Part shown: piece after piece, positions 43,088 to 52,124 of the stretch
Numbering within the stretch: position 1 is the stretch's first letter
How the letters are laid out: each line of letters begins with the position of its first letter
Source of the DNA: Raffaelea ambrosiae
Taxonomy: Eukaryota > Ascomycota > Sordariomycetes > Ophiostomatales > Ophiostomataceae
Assembly: GCA_002778195.1 (NCBI GenBank)
Contig: PCDI01000005.1
Coordinates: 2,495,954-2,559,953 of the forward strand
Direction of reading: 5' to 3'
DNA length: 64,000 nt
Notes under the pieces: generated by a model
What the model was told of the DNA's origin: nothing
Seen by the model: the letters and a program-made list of their open reading frames with translations, nothing else
Database searches by the model: none
Translations under genes and position numbers: made by a program

Positions 43088-43541
43088 TGTGGCCCGGCTG
43101 TGTCTGCAAGTCTCGAAATCGGTCTGGAGTGTGCAAACACCGTGTTGTGGACAGTCAATGGCAAGCCGCCCGCTGGGTCAATGTGGACTGATGTTGTAGA
43201 TTTTTTATTTTTATTTTTTATTTTTTGGGTTTGCACCGTTTAGGCGGCCCCCCATTGACTCACAAGGCTCGTCGTATTTTTCCTCCCCCCGCCATCGGCG
43301 CGCGCGGACCATACACCGTAGTTAGTTAACTGATAACTAGATAGCACAGGGTCGAAAACTACTGCAGCTAACGTGCTAACGTAGGGGCCCTCCGCAATTC
43401 TTAGTCATGCAAACTACCCAATCACAGCTGCAGCCTCCCTGAGCCTCCTCCTCTCTCTCTCTTGTCCCAAGAAGGCCACATGTGAACGAATCCTCCATCT
43501 CTCGACCTGCTGGCCTTGGCTCTCAGCGCACATCCGTGAAA
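43088..43541. promoter_or_regulatory. Shared divergent promoter region, aro-2 / dsc3
   Basis: Start codons of the two divergent genes are 454 bases apart, so both promoters must overlap or abut. T-rich runs at about 43200-43230 and a CT-rich run at about 43445-43463 upstream of the plus-strand ATG are visible. No specific factor site is claimed. Confidence 0.6.
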
Positions 43542-45032
43542 ATGGCAGATCCCGACAATGGACGCCATCCTGGCGACAACCACGCGCCAAATCGCAATGG
43601 CCAACCTCCACCACCTCCAATAATAGCCCCAGCATCATCATCCTCTCTTCCTCCTCCTCCTCGATCGTCTGCCGCCACCCTGGCGCCCGATCTCCTCTCC
43701 ATGGCGCCCGACGGCACGCGCAACCCGATGCGCAACACACTACCGCCGCCGCTACCATCGGCGCTGGCTGCTTCGAATGTCCCTCCTCTCCACATCACCG
43801 TCCGCTTTCTGTCGCTGCCCGACATCCAGCTCGACATCGCCCACCCGGACCGCGTCACCGTCGCCGGCATGAAACCCATGGTGCGTGCGCAGCTGGTCCT
43901 GGCCGCCAAGAATGCTATAGCCGAGTCGTCGTCGTTGTCGTCATCGTCGTCCACTCCGTCCATACCGTCCACGCCGTCCAAAGCACCGGCACCCCCCTCT
44001 TCCTCCTCCTCATCCTCCTCGTCGCCGTCTCTGGCCGACGCCCACAAGCGTACCCTCCGCTTCTACTACGGCGGCAAGAGGCTCTTCGACCACAGCATCC
44101 TCAGCGCCGCCATCCGCCCGGTGGCGCCGCCGCCCCGCAACCTGTCCGGCTCGCCCGCGTCGTCCAACGACGGCACGTCCAGCCACCACCGCGCGGCCCA
44201 CGCTCCTCCCGTGCCGCGCGTCTACGTGAGCTGCAGTCTGGGCGACCTGATGACCGAGCGAGATCTGCTGGCAGAGGTGGTCCGGGGCGCATCGGCGTCG
44301 GCGGCGTCTGACACCGGTTGGGGGGGAAGCGGTATCGGAAGAGGGGCCGCTTGGAGGATGGCGGCAGCAGCACCCCCTTCGGGAGATCGGTTCTCGTCCG
44401 CTGTGGTGGGCGGCGGCGGCGGCAGCGGCGGCAGCGAGAATGCTTCGTTGCTCCGATCAGATAGGCGTGGTGGTGGTGGTGGTGGTGGTGGTGGTGCCTC
44501 AGGCTCAGGACCGCCTGGCTCGTCGTCAGCAGCGGCAGCCCACGCGCCGTCGACCATGCCTGTGCCGCGCGGCTTTGAGCGACTGCTGCAGACCGGCTTT
44601 ACGGCCGCCGAGGTGAACCAGCTGCGGCTGCAGTTCCGGAGCATCCAGGAGTCGCGGTTCACGCCGGACAACCTGCCGTCGCCAGACACGCTGCGCACCA
44701 TGGAGGAGAACTGGCTCGACAACAACCAGGGGGGGGGCATGGGTGGCGGTGGAACGGGGCCCGAAAACGGTGGAGGCGGGGCCGGCATGATGGACACCCT
44801 GGACGGCACGGGCGGGGCCGGCGGGGCCCCTGGGGACGACGAATTCGGTCTGCCTGGTCTGATGGACATCATGGTCAGGGGCATGCTGATTGGGTTCCTG
44901 TTCCCGCTGGGCAGTGCTGGGTGGCTGTCGCGGGAGGAAGGGCTGTGGACGCGCAAGTGGCAGGTGTTTGTGAGCTTTGGCGTGGTGCTCAGCTTGACCA
45001 TTGGCACGATCAAGACTCTGGCCGGGGAGTAG
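43542..45032 (+). CDS. dsc3: DSC E3 ubiquitin ligase complex subunit 3
   Basis: The start is ATG 43542 (context GTGAAAATGGCA); the upstream extension begins with GTG and is not used. The 496-residue product has a Pro/Ser-rich N-terminus, then a ubiquitin-like segment split by Ser runs (LHITVRFLSLPDIQLDI ... LRFYYGGKRLFDHSIL ... VYVSCSLGD), matching DUF2407. Poly-Gly and Ser linkers lead to the C-terminal DUF2407_C segment (GFERLLQTGFTAAEVNQLRL, FRSIQESR, MEENWLDN). Two C-terminal membrane helices follow (about 440-460 and 475-492; MDIMVRGMLIGFLFPLG, VFVSFGVVLSLTIGTIKTL). This is Dsc3 of the Golgi/endosomal DSC ligase, which promotes SREBP cleavage and membrane protein turnover in fission yeast and Aspergillus. 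The Ser and Gly runs are long compared with homologues, though I cannot measure by how much. Confidence 0.92.
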   Translation: MADPDNGRHPGDNHAPNRNGQPPPPPIIAPASSSSLPPPPRSSAATLAPDLLSMAPDGTRNPMRNTLPPPLPSALAASNVPPLHITVRFLSLPDIQLDIAHPDRVTVAGMKPMVRAQLVLAAKNAIAESSSLSSSSSTPSIPSTPSKAPAPPSSSSSSSSSPSLADAHKRTLRFYYGGKRLFDHSILSAAIRPVAPPPRNLSGSPASSNDGTSSHHRAAHAPPVPRVYVSCSLGDLMTERDLLAEVVRGASASAASDTGWGGSGIGRGAAWRMAAAAPPSGDRFSSAVVGGGGGSGGSENASLLRSDRRGGGGGGGGGASGSGPPGSSSAAAAHAPSTMPVPRGFERLLQTGFTAAEVNQLRLQFRSIQESRFTPDNLPSPDTLRTMEENWLDNNQGGGMGGGGTGPENGGGGAGMMDTLDGTGGAGGAPGDDEFGLPGLMDIMVRGMLIGFLFPLGSAGWLSREEGLWTRKWQVFVSFGVVLSLTIGTIKTLAGE

Positions 45033-45739
45033 TCCGGCAACCGAGATAGGTCTTGGTTGGGAGAGGGAATAGTCGGAGCATCGTTGTATTGTACAGTAAC
45101 TACTCAGGGCGTTCACGGCACATTCAGCAGGCACATCTACAGGACAGCGTTAGGATTTTTCACTTCATTGTATCATTAATTGTTAGAAAGCGATAAATTT
45201 ACGCAAGAATTGTACCAAACGAGGCAATATCAGATTGTATGGGAGTGAAGCTGTAGATTGGACTGCAAAAAGAACTATCTGGCTGTCTATCCGTCCATCT
45301 CCTACCCTGTACAAAGGAAATTCCTACTAAAAAAAAGAGTTCTGTGGTTTTCCCATCATCGGCCACCTCTGCTCATACTTGGTATCCATATTCAACAGTC
45401 CGGGGAAATAAAAAAATGTAGTCAAAGAAAATCGGAAAGCATAAGCAAAATAAATAAAAAGAGAATGGAAATGCGATAGATTCGAAATCGCAAACAGCAA
45501 TAACCAAACAAGTAAATAGCAAAAATAGCAAAAATAGCAAAACGCTGGCTAAAATCAAACTAAAACAGAACAACAAGAACAATAACGACATGCAAAACAT
45601 CAATCAACAACAAAAGCAAAAGTATATCCAACTTTATCATAAACAATGGGAATTACGATCCATGACATGATCATAATTAAAACAAAGCGCAAAACATCAA
45701 CGGAAAAGCAGTCAAATCAAGCCGTGTCCACCCTTCCAT
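45033..45739. other. Convergent 3' intergenic region
   Basis: The Dsc3 gene and the large minus-strand gene converge here. The right part (45400-45720) is A-rich with AAAATAGC-like repeats near 45520-45540. No gene. Confidence 0.6.
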
Positions 45740-48700
45740 TTAATACCGATAAGGACCAGCCAAACAGGCAGGCGGCGCCAGAGCCCGCACAGTGACAGTT
45801 GTAATGCATGGCGCCCCGTACGAGCCGGTCTCCACAGCAATGGTCTCGAAGCGGACATCCTCGCCAAAGGCATTGGATGTGCCCTCAAGCCAGGCGGCCT
45901 CGGTGGTGGCCGGCGACATTGTCACAGTCGTCGCCGTGGACACGACGAGGGCGACAGTCTCAGTCTCAACAGCTTCCGTATCGACGATCTGGGTCTCGAC
46001 AGCCTCAACAGGCTCTGCAACCTCAAGAGCCCTGGCAATCTCACTCGACTCAGCCGGGGCGGCAGACGAAAAGGTCTCTTCGGCAGGCTCAACAGTCTCA
46101 GCAGACTCGTCCTCGTCCAGGAAAGCTGCTTCAGTGACGGCAGTGGGCTCGGAGAGGGGCACCTCTTCCGTGGACTGTGGTGGGACAGGGGTCGCCTCGT
46201 CCAGGAAACCAGGCTCGACTTCCACAGCCGCCTCAATCGTGGACGGCGTGGCCTCTGGGACGGCGACAGTCTCGGACACAGTCTCGGACACAGTCTCGGA
46301 CAAAGTCTCGGACAGAGTCTCGGACAGAGTCGCAATGGGAGCAATCGCTTCTACAGCCTCGATGGATACCGCCTGCGTCGCTTCGGCAGGCACTTCGGCA
46401 GGCGCCAAATCCGATTCGACAAGCCACTCGCCGCCAACGGTCTCGGTGGGCTCAGCCTCGGAGAACGTCTCCACGGGCGTCTCCGAGGCCGGCTCCTCTA
46501 AAAAAGAAGCCTCGCTCGTGGGCGTGACCGAAGCAACTGTCTCATCCACCAGACTGGGAGTGGCAGACACAGCAACATCGGGGTCCTCAACAAAAGCTGT
46601 GGGAGCGTCAGCAATGTCGTTCTCCGTATTCTCCGCATCCAATTCAATTGATCGGGCCTCGACTGACGAAGGTGTGGCAACGGCAGAAGAAACGGTCTCC
46701 GACTGAGACGAAATAGCCTCAACGGAGGGCGTTGCTTCAGGGATCGTCTCAGGAGCAGTGCTGGCCTCAACAGAGGCAGAGGGCTCTGCCATACTTTCTG
46801 TGGAGGAGGATGCCATAGACGATGCTGTCGACGATGCTGTCGACGATGCTGTCGACGATGCTGTCGACGATGCTGTCGACGATGCTGTCGATGACACAAC
46901 AGACACTGGTGCAGAAGAAGACACGGACAATGTCTCCGCACTTGGCTCGCTGTGAACTTCCTCTGCGGCTTCAGACACAACCAAAGGTGACTCGGAGGAA
47001 GAAGTTGCAGATGCGGTCGTTGCGATGGATGCCGTCTCGACAGAAGGTGTTGCCGGAGGAGACGATGCCTCGACTACCGGGGTCTGGCTGGAGGAAGCCT
47101 CGGCCACAACAGTCTCGGCGTTCGCAGAAGCCGTGGCGGTGAATTCAGTCTGCGTGTCCGTCGAAGGAGACTCGATAGACTCCGTCGGAACCACTTCCCC
47201 CGGTGTTTGGCTCTGGGCCTCAACAGGGGCATGTCGGGGCACGGCACTGGATTCCTGCTGTGTCTGCTCGGACTGGGGTGACTCTTGCTCCTCCTTCTTT
47301 TCCTCCTTCTCCTCAGCGGCAGATGCCAGAGATGCCACAGGTGCCACAGGTGCCACCGGGGCCGCTGTCGCTGCTGCGTCCATGATCGGTTCAGCCGACG
47401 CGGAAGTCGCCATGGTGGCACTCTGCACGATCTCGTCCAGCACACGCGAGGAGAGCATGTGGTAGTTCTCCGCAGCCACCGGGGCGCTGACGGCTACACG
47501 AGGCTGCTGCTCCACATGGATGTCCCTCGGGGTGTCCATTTTGCTGTCAACAGCAGGGACATGAGCGGCCGGAGCAGCCACCGGGGGAGGCCCTGAAGCA
47601 GAAACCGGGACAGCCGACACAGGCAACTCGGGGACCACTGGAACCACTGGAACCACTGGAACCGCTGGAACGATCGGTGCCGCCACGGTGACAGCCGGCG
47701 GAGCCGCGCCCGCCGACATCCGCCATGCTACGCCGAGCACGGCCAGCGTGCTCACAGCCGTCACAAGCGCCTGTTTGTGGTCGCGCACCAGCACCTTGCC
47801 GGCAGCCAGAAGCAGCTCCGGCAGCGAGGCATTCTGATAGCCGGCAACCATCTCTGGCTGTGGCTGTGGCTGGGGCTGGGGCTGTGGCTGTGGCTGCGCC
47901 TGCGGCTGCTGCTGCTGTTGCGGCTGCTGCTTCGACGTGGAGGACATGGACTTGTGGCGGCGGCGCTCTTCGCGACGCTCAAACGCCTCTTCGCTCGGGG
48001 AGGGTGGCGACTTGGTGGCCGTGGATGGGGCATCGCGGCTGGTGGTCTGAGATTGGGTTTGCGTTTCGGTGTGAGTTTGGCCTTGAGTGTGGGTTTGGCC
48101 GTGTTCGCTCTCCGAGCTGGTCGGTTCCGTAAACCCAGCCGGCATCCCACGCTCAGACGGCAGCTCGCGTTCTGTCTGCATCGTGGGCATTGTGGGCACC
48201 GTGGGCCTCGTGGACATTTCGCGTTCCATGGGCATAGACGGCACCATGGGCACCGTCGTCCGCAGACGATCGTGGTCGGTCGTCGTCCGGGCTGCCGGTT
48301 CCGTCGGGGAGTTGCGTAGAGGCGGCGACACGGGCGCGTCCTCTTGGTCTTCGGGGAGACGGAAGTGTTCCACCGTGACGTTGGCATCATCGCCGGTTGT
48401 GTCCTCGTGCAGGTAGGCGGATGCCTCCATCATCTCTCGTGCTATGCGCTCCTCGTCCAGGCGCCGGGCTTCCTGGGCGGCGCGCAGCTGCGCCAGCTCT
48501 TGCAGGACAGCTGCATCGCCCACAACCGGCTCGACCTCGACGTCGACACGCTCCATCTCCCGCCAACATGCGGCCCAGGCGCCCGGCGTCATCAGACCGT
48601 TGCTGGCGTAGACCTTGACACGGAAAGCGCGCATGGGGCCGAGCGACTCGTAGCGGATCTCCGAGTGGCATGTCGTGCACCAGTGCCTCTGGTTTTGCGC

Positions 48701-50839
48701 GTCACGACCGCCACCAGAAAAGTCCCTTTCCGTCTGGTTGTCGTCATCATCATCATAGTCCTCTTCGTCGTCAGCGTCCTCGGGGCCCAGGTAGTGGCCG
48801 CACTCGAGAATCCGCGCACGGCGCCGCACGGGCAGCTCCAGGGCTTCGAGCATCCGCTCCTCGAGCACCTCAAAGTCGTTCTGAGGGTGTGGCAGCAGGA
48901 CGCCGCGCTCGCTGACCGTGTCGCCGCCCAGAAAATCCTGGAGCTGGCACCAGGACCCGTGCAGGTGCTGCAGGGCCGGCGACAAGACGGAGCACTCGGC
49001 AGCATCGAGCTGGCGCAGCACGTCGGCCCACACCCAGCGCGTAGGCATCAGCGTGGCATGCAGCAGCACCAGCGGAGCCGGGTCGGGCGGCACAACCCGG
49101 AAGGGAGTCCCGCGCTTCGGCGACGACGACGTGGAGTGGGGAGAGAACTGGTACGACGCAGCAAGAGCCTGGCTCTGGCGGCGACGGTGGCTCGGCGAGC
49201 TGTTGAAGTTGTGCACGCCCACGCTGCTGCGCCCATTGTACACCATCGACGGCGTGGGCGACGACATTTGCAGAGCCCGCACGGCCGACGGCGACCGGAA
49301 GGCCGGGCGCGAGAAGACCCGCGAGGTGTCGCGCTTGAAGTTGGCCGGCAGATCCGGGTCGTGGTCGTCCGCGTTGAAGTCGCTGCCGCTGCTGCCGCTG
49401 CTCACGTTGCGGCCGCGCTCGTAATGCGACATGTTGGAGATGCTGCCGGTCGTGGCATCCGAGACGCGAGGCGTCCGGCGGTGATCAGACGCCGCGTCGA
49501 GCGTGGAGGGAGTCCGCTGGGCCGGTCGGAGGGCAGGCTTCAGCACGGCGGTCTTCTTCTTCTTCAGGTCACTGCCGACAGCCCTCTTGTGGTCTTCGCC
49601 GCTGCTGCCGTCCCATGACCCCATGGATGTGCGCGGACTGCGGTCGCTGAAGACGTCGTCGCTCTCCTGGTCGTCGTCGTCCTCGGTGGTGTGGTGGCGG
49701 TCGGACTCGGACTCGGAGCCGTGCACTTCCTTGGCGGCCTCGCTCTCACGCTGCTGCTGGGCCTTCTCCTTGGCATCGGCCAGCGCATCCCGGCTCAGGG
49801 CGTCCAGGTCGAGCGGGTCCTTGCCCTCGTTCTTCTCAATCGACGCTACCACGGCACGTGCGGCTGCCTTGATCAGGGCTTCCGTGCGCATCGATGTCTT
49901 GCGCTCGGACACGGCCTCAGACGTGCGGCGGGACGAACCACCGTCAGAGCAGGTGGCATCGTCGTGCTCGTCCAGATAGCCTGAGACAGCGTCGTAGTTG
50001 TCTGTGTGGCCATCCGTTGCTGAAGCGGCGACCTCGTCTTCATAGATGTTGCTGTGCTCCGACTCCACAAAGGACCCGTCATCGTGGTGCTCAATATCCG
50101 CGTGATCCTCAAGGTCTTCGTGGTCATCGTAGTGGTACTCATCGGCCAGGTCATGGTCGTGTTCAGACTCGAAACTCTGGTCGTGCTCGTCGTCATGGTC
50201 GTCGTCGCTTCGCCGACTGCTGCGGTGGGCACGCTCCGACAAGTCGATGTGGTCTTCCACGTCGTGCTCAAACGAGTCGTTGGGCTCATGCGCAGACTCG
50301 CCGCCATGCTCGCCATGGTCTGCATGAGAGGAGGCACTCTCAGCATCCATGTCCTCTGTATGGATTTCCGCAGCGTGAACCTCATCAGCCTTCGCCTTCT
50401 CGTCCCGGTTGTCCGTGGACGTCGGCTCGTCCACCAGGGTAGGGTCGCCGACGAGATGTTCGAGCTCTGAGCCGGTCGCTGTCTCTGGATGTGTCGGCGT
50501 CTTGTCCGCCTTCTTGTGCTGGTGGTCATGGTCGTCATCGGACAAATCCCCGTTAGGAGAGGCCAGGAAGGCGTCTATAGCAGCCACGACGTTGGCCAGC
50601 TCATGGTTGTTGCCGTGGATTGCATCACGTTCGGATTGTGTTGTGGGTGGGCGTGGGCTTGTGCTGGTCGTCTCTGGTTGGGATGTCGACGGTGTTGGGG
50701 AATCGAACCGGCGTGGAGGGTAAGGCAGAGGCCGTGACACACGTCTGGTCTTTCCTGCGGTCGTCCACGCCTCGTTTTCCTTGTCGAGAGTCTCGTCAAG
50801 GTCCTCGACGGTGGTGCGCAGCATCGTCTCGTCAGCCAT
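45740..50839 (-). CDS. Large low-complexity protein with one conserved fungal domain
   Basis: The frame is open from 50992 (TTG) but the first good ATG is 50839 (CGGATGGCT), giving 1,699 residues. A TTCTAG just upstream at about 50965 could be an acceptor for an unplaced 5' exon. Residues about 170-320 are His/Asp/Glu-rich. A folded part spans about 580-770 (PLVLLHATLMPTRWVWADVL, GVLLPHPQNDFEVLEERMLE, RRRARILECGHYLGP, then HWCTTCHSEIRYESLGPMRAF), with a possible C-x-H/C-x-x-C-H metal site. This pattern matches a filamentous-ascomycete family that is often labelled 'pathway-specific nitrogen regulator', a name not supported by any DNA-binding motif here. A single hydrophobic helix lies near 1010-1030 (ALVTAVSTLAVLGVAWRM). 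The rest is a Ser/Thr/Ala/Glu tail with several minisatellites. Function is unknown. Confidence 0.75.
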   Translation of the reverse strand: MADETMLRTTVEDLDETLDKENEAWTTAGKTRRVSRPLPYPPRRFDSPTPSTSQPETTSTSPRPPTTQSERDAIHGNNHELANVVAAIDAFLASPNGDLSDDDHDHQHKKADKTPTHPETATGSELEHLVGDPTLVDEPTSTDNRDEKAKADEVHAAEIHTEDMDAESASSHADHGEHGGESAHEPNDSFEHDVEDHIDLSERAHRSSRRSDDDHDDEHDQSFESEHDHDLADEYHYDDHEDLEDHADIEHHDDGSFVESEHSNIYEDEVAASATDGHTDNYDAVSGYLDEHDDATCSDGGSSRRTSEAVSERKTSMRTEALIKAAARAVVASIEKNEGKDPLDLDALSRDALADAKEKAQQQRESEAAKEVHGSESESDRHHTTEDDDDQESDDVFSDRSPRTSMGSWDGSSGEDHKRAVGSDLKKKKTAVLKPALRPAQRTPSTLDAASDHRRTPRVSDATTGSISNMSHYERGRNVSSGSSGSDFNADDHDPDLPANFKRDTSRVFSRPAFRSPSAVRALQMSSPTPSMVYNGRSSVGVHNFNSSPSHRRRQSQALAASYQFSPHSTSSSPKRGTPFRVVPPDPAPLVLLHATLMPTRWVWADVLRQLDAAECSVLSPALQHLHGSWCQLQDFLGGDTVSERGVLLPHPQNDFEVLEERMLEALELPVRRRARILECGHYLGPEDADDEEDYDDDDDNQTERDFSGGGRDAQNQRHWCTTCHSEIRYESLGPMRAFRVKVYASNGLMTPGAWAACWREMERVDVEVEPVVGDAAVLQELAQLRAAQEARRLDEERIAREMMEASAYLHEDTTGDDANVTVEHFRLPEDQEDAPVSPPLRNSPTEPAARTTTDHDRLRTTVPMVPSMPMEREMSTRPTVPTMPTMQTERELPSERGMPAGFTEPTSSESEHGQTHTQGQTHTETQTQSQTTSRDAPSTATKSPPSPSEEAFERREERRRHKSMSSTSKQQPQQQQQPQAQPQPQPQPQPQPQPEMVAGYQNASLPELLLAAGKVLVRDHKQALVTAVSTLAVLGVAWRMSAGAAPPAVTVAAPIVPAVPVVPVVPVVPELPVSAVPVSASGPPPVAAPAAHVPAVDSKMDTPRDIHVEQQPRVAVSAPVAAENYHMLSSRVLDEIVQSATMATSASAEPIMDAAATAAPVAPVAPVASLASAAEEKEEKKEEQESPQSEQTQQESSAVPRHAPVEAQSQTPGEVVPTESIESPSTDTQTEFTATASANAETVVAEASSSQTPVVEASSPPATPSVETASIATTASATSSSESPLVVSEAAEEVHSEPSAETLSVSSSAPVSVVSSTASSTASSTASSTASSTASSTASSMASSSTESMAEPSASVEASTAPETIPEATPSVEAISSQSETVSSAVATPSSVEARSIELDAENTENDIADAPTAFVEDPDVAVSATPSLVDETVASVTPTSEASFLEEPASETPVETFSEAEPTETVGGEWLVESDLAPAEVPAEATQAVSIEAVEAIAPIATLSETLSETLSETVSETVSETVAVPEATPSTIEAAVEVEPGFLDEATPVPPQSTEEVPLSEPTAVTEAAFLDEDESAETVEPAEETFSSAAPAESSEIARALEVAEPVEAVETQIVDTEAVETETVALVVSTATTVTMSPATTEAAWLEGTSNAFGEDVRFETIAVETGSYGAPCITTVTVRALAPPACLAGPYRY
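46266..46332. repeat. 12-bp coding minisatellite (Ser-Glu-Thr-Val/Leu)
   Basis: ACAGTCTCGGAC-type 12-mers recur about five to six times with single-base changes. They encode SETV/SETL repeats in the tail of the large protein. Confidence 0.9.
46821..46892. repeat. 12-bp coding minisatellite, six copies (Ser-Thr-Ala-Ser)
   Basis: GATGCTGTCGAC occurs six times head to tail, only the last copy differing at its final base. The near-perfect identity implies recent expansion. Encodes STAS repeats. Confidence 0.95.
47635..47672. repeat. 12-bp coding minisatellite (Val-Pro-Val-Val)
   Basis: Units of ACCACTGGAACC recur about three times with one C/G change in the last, encoding a VPVVPVVPVV stretch next to the hydrophobic helix of the large protein. 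Confidence 0.85.
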
Positions 50840-52124
50840 CCGTGGACGATGCGGCGTGGGCAGAACAACGGCGGATCTTGCGGTGTATCTCTGGGTTTCT
50901 TCGGCTAGGTTCTCGTCAAAATGGTCGTATTTCGCAGCAAAGGGCAGCAGTTCGTTGCGAAATGCTAGAAGAGTAACAACAACAAAAAGCAAAAATGCAG
51001 TGGTAAATAGTATGCAACAAAGAATAAAAAAGGAAAAGAAGGGAGAGAGAATGTGAGGGGGGAGTAGAGCTATGGATCAGGGGAGCAGCTAGTAATAATT
51101 ACGGGTACAGAATCTCAAGTAAGACGAGTAGGGCTGTGTGTACGGGTACCCGACTCAATAGTGGAAAGGCGTTGCGTGGAGAGAGCATGTTGGTGGTGAT
51201 GCTGTCGGTTTTTGTTTACTTGCCAACCGTTGCCTGGTCAATCGCATAGGCCACGTGAAATCCACCACCGCCTTTTGGAGGGAAGGGGCGATAACAGGAT
51301 TGCTAGCAAGTCGTATGGTTGGTTGATAGCGCCTACAAATGGTGCCACACATGAATTTCATTTCGCTACCCTCCAAAACGGAAAGGTTTGGCGTTTTGTC
51401 AAGGGATACCCTTTTCGTGCGCGCTGTCAACATGCATCACCATACATTGTACATATTGCCCGCGTTGTTGTCACCTTTTAGGGCGGCCAGTCGAGCGCCA
51501 GGAAAGAGCGACATCAAACCCATTCCAAAGCCCCTGTAACAGTTCCACCTGACAGCGACGTTGGCTTCATTCCAGGGCCCATTTCAGGGTCTCTACAAGA
51601 AACCACAGGGCCTCCCTCGACATACAACGCGTTTCATTTCGTGCTATGACCATCACAATGCGCTTGATAGTGGAATAATGAAATACGTAAAAAGTTCATT
51701 TCTGGCTGCTGCAGCCATGGTCTCTGTGTGAAATATGAAAACCAATCAACCTATGGAAACCCACTCGCGAATATCTTTTCCTCGAAAGTTCCCCGAAAAC
51801 TCATCATCATGAAAGCAGCCCAAAATGTGAAAACTGCGAAAAAAATTTGCAAAAAGAAACAGAAAAAGGAAAAAATGACCGATCAGACGCCGTTTGTCCC
51901 GGCCCTGTCAGTACTCGAACGAGGAAAAGCAGTCTGTCCCAACCATAAATAAAAAATTTGACGCCAAACAAAAACAGACAGGTGAGCTGTGTAATATAAA
52001 ATCAAGTCTTTCCCATATGCACAGAAAGGAGGGGGAAAGCAGATGACAAAAAAAATCGCAAGCCTGGAGTGGTACAGCCAACGCAGTAGAAACACAAAAA
52101 CCCATTGCGCCTTCATTCTCCCCT
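50840..52124. other. Intergenic space between two minus-strand genes
   Basis: It holds the promoter of the large gene and the 3' flank of the bZIP gene. No supportable gene; an unplaced 5' exon of the large gene cannot be excluded. Confidence 0.5.

Noticed and set aside
48344..49618. 424-codon plus-strand open frame
   Set aside because: Antisense of the large minus-strand gene; no motif.
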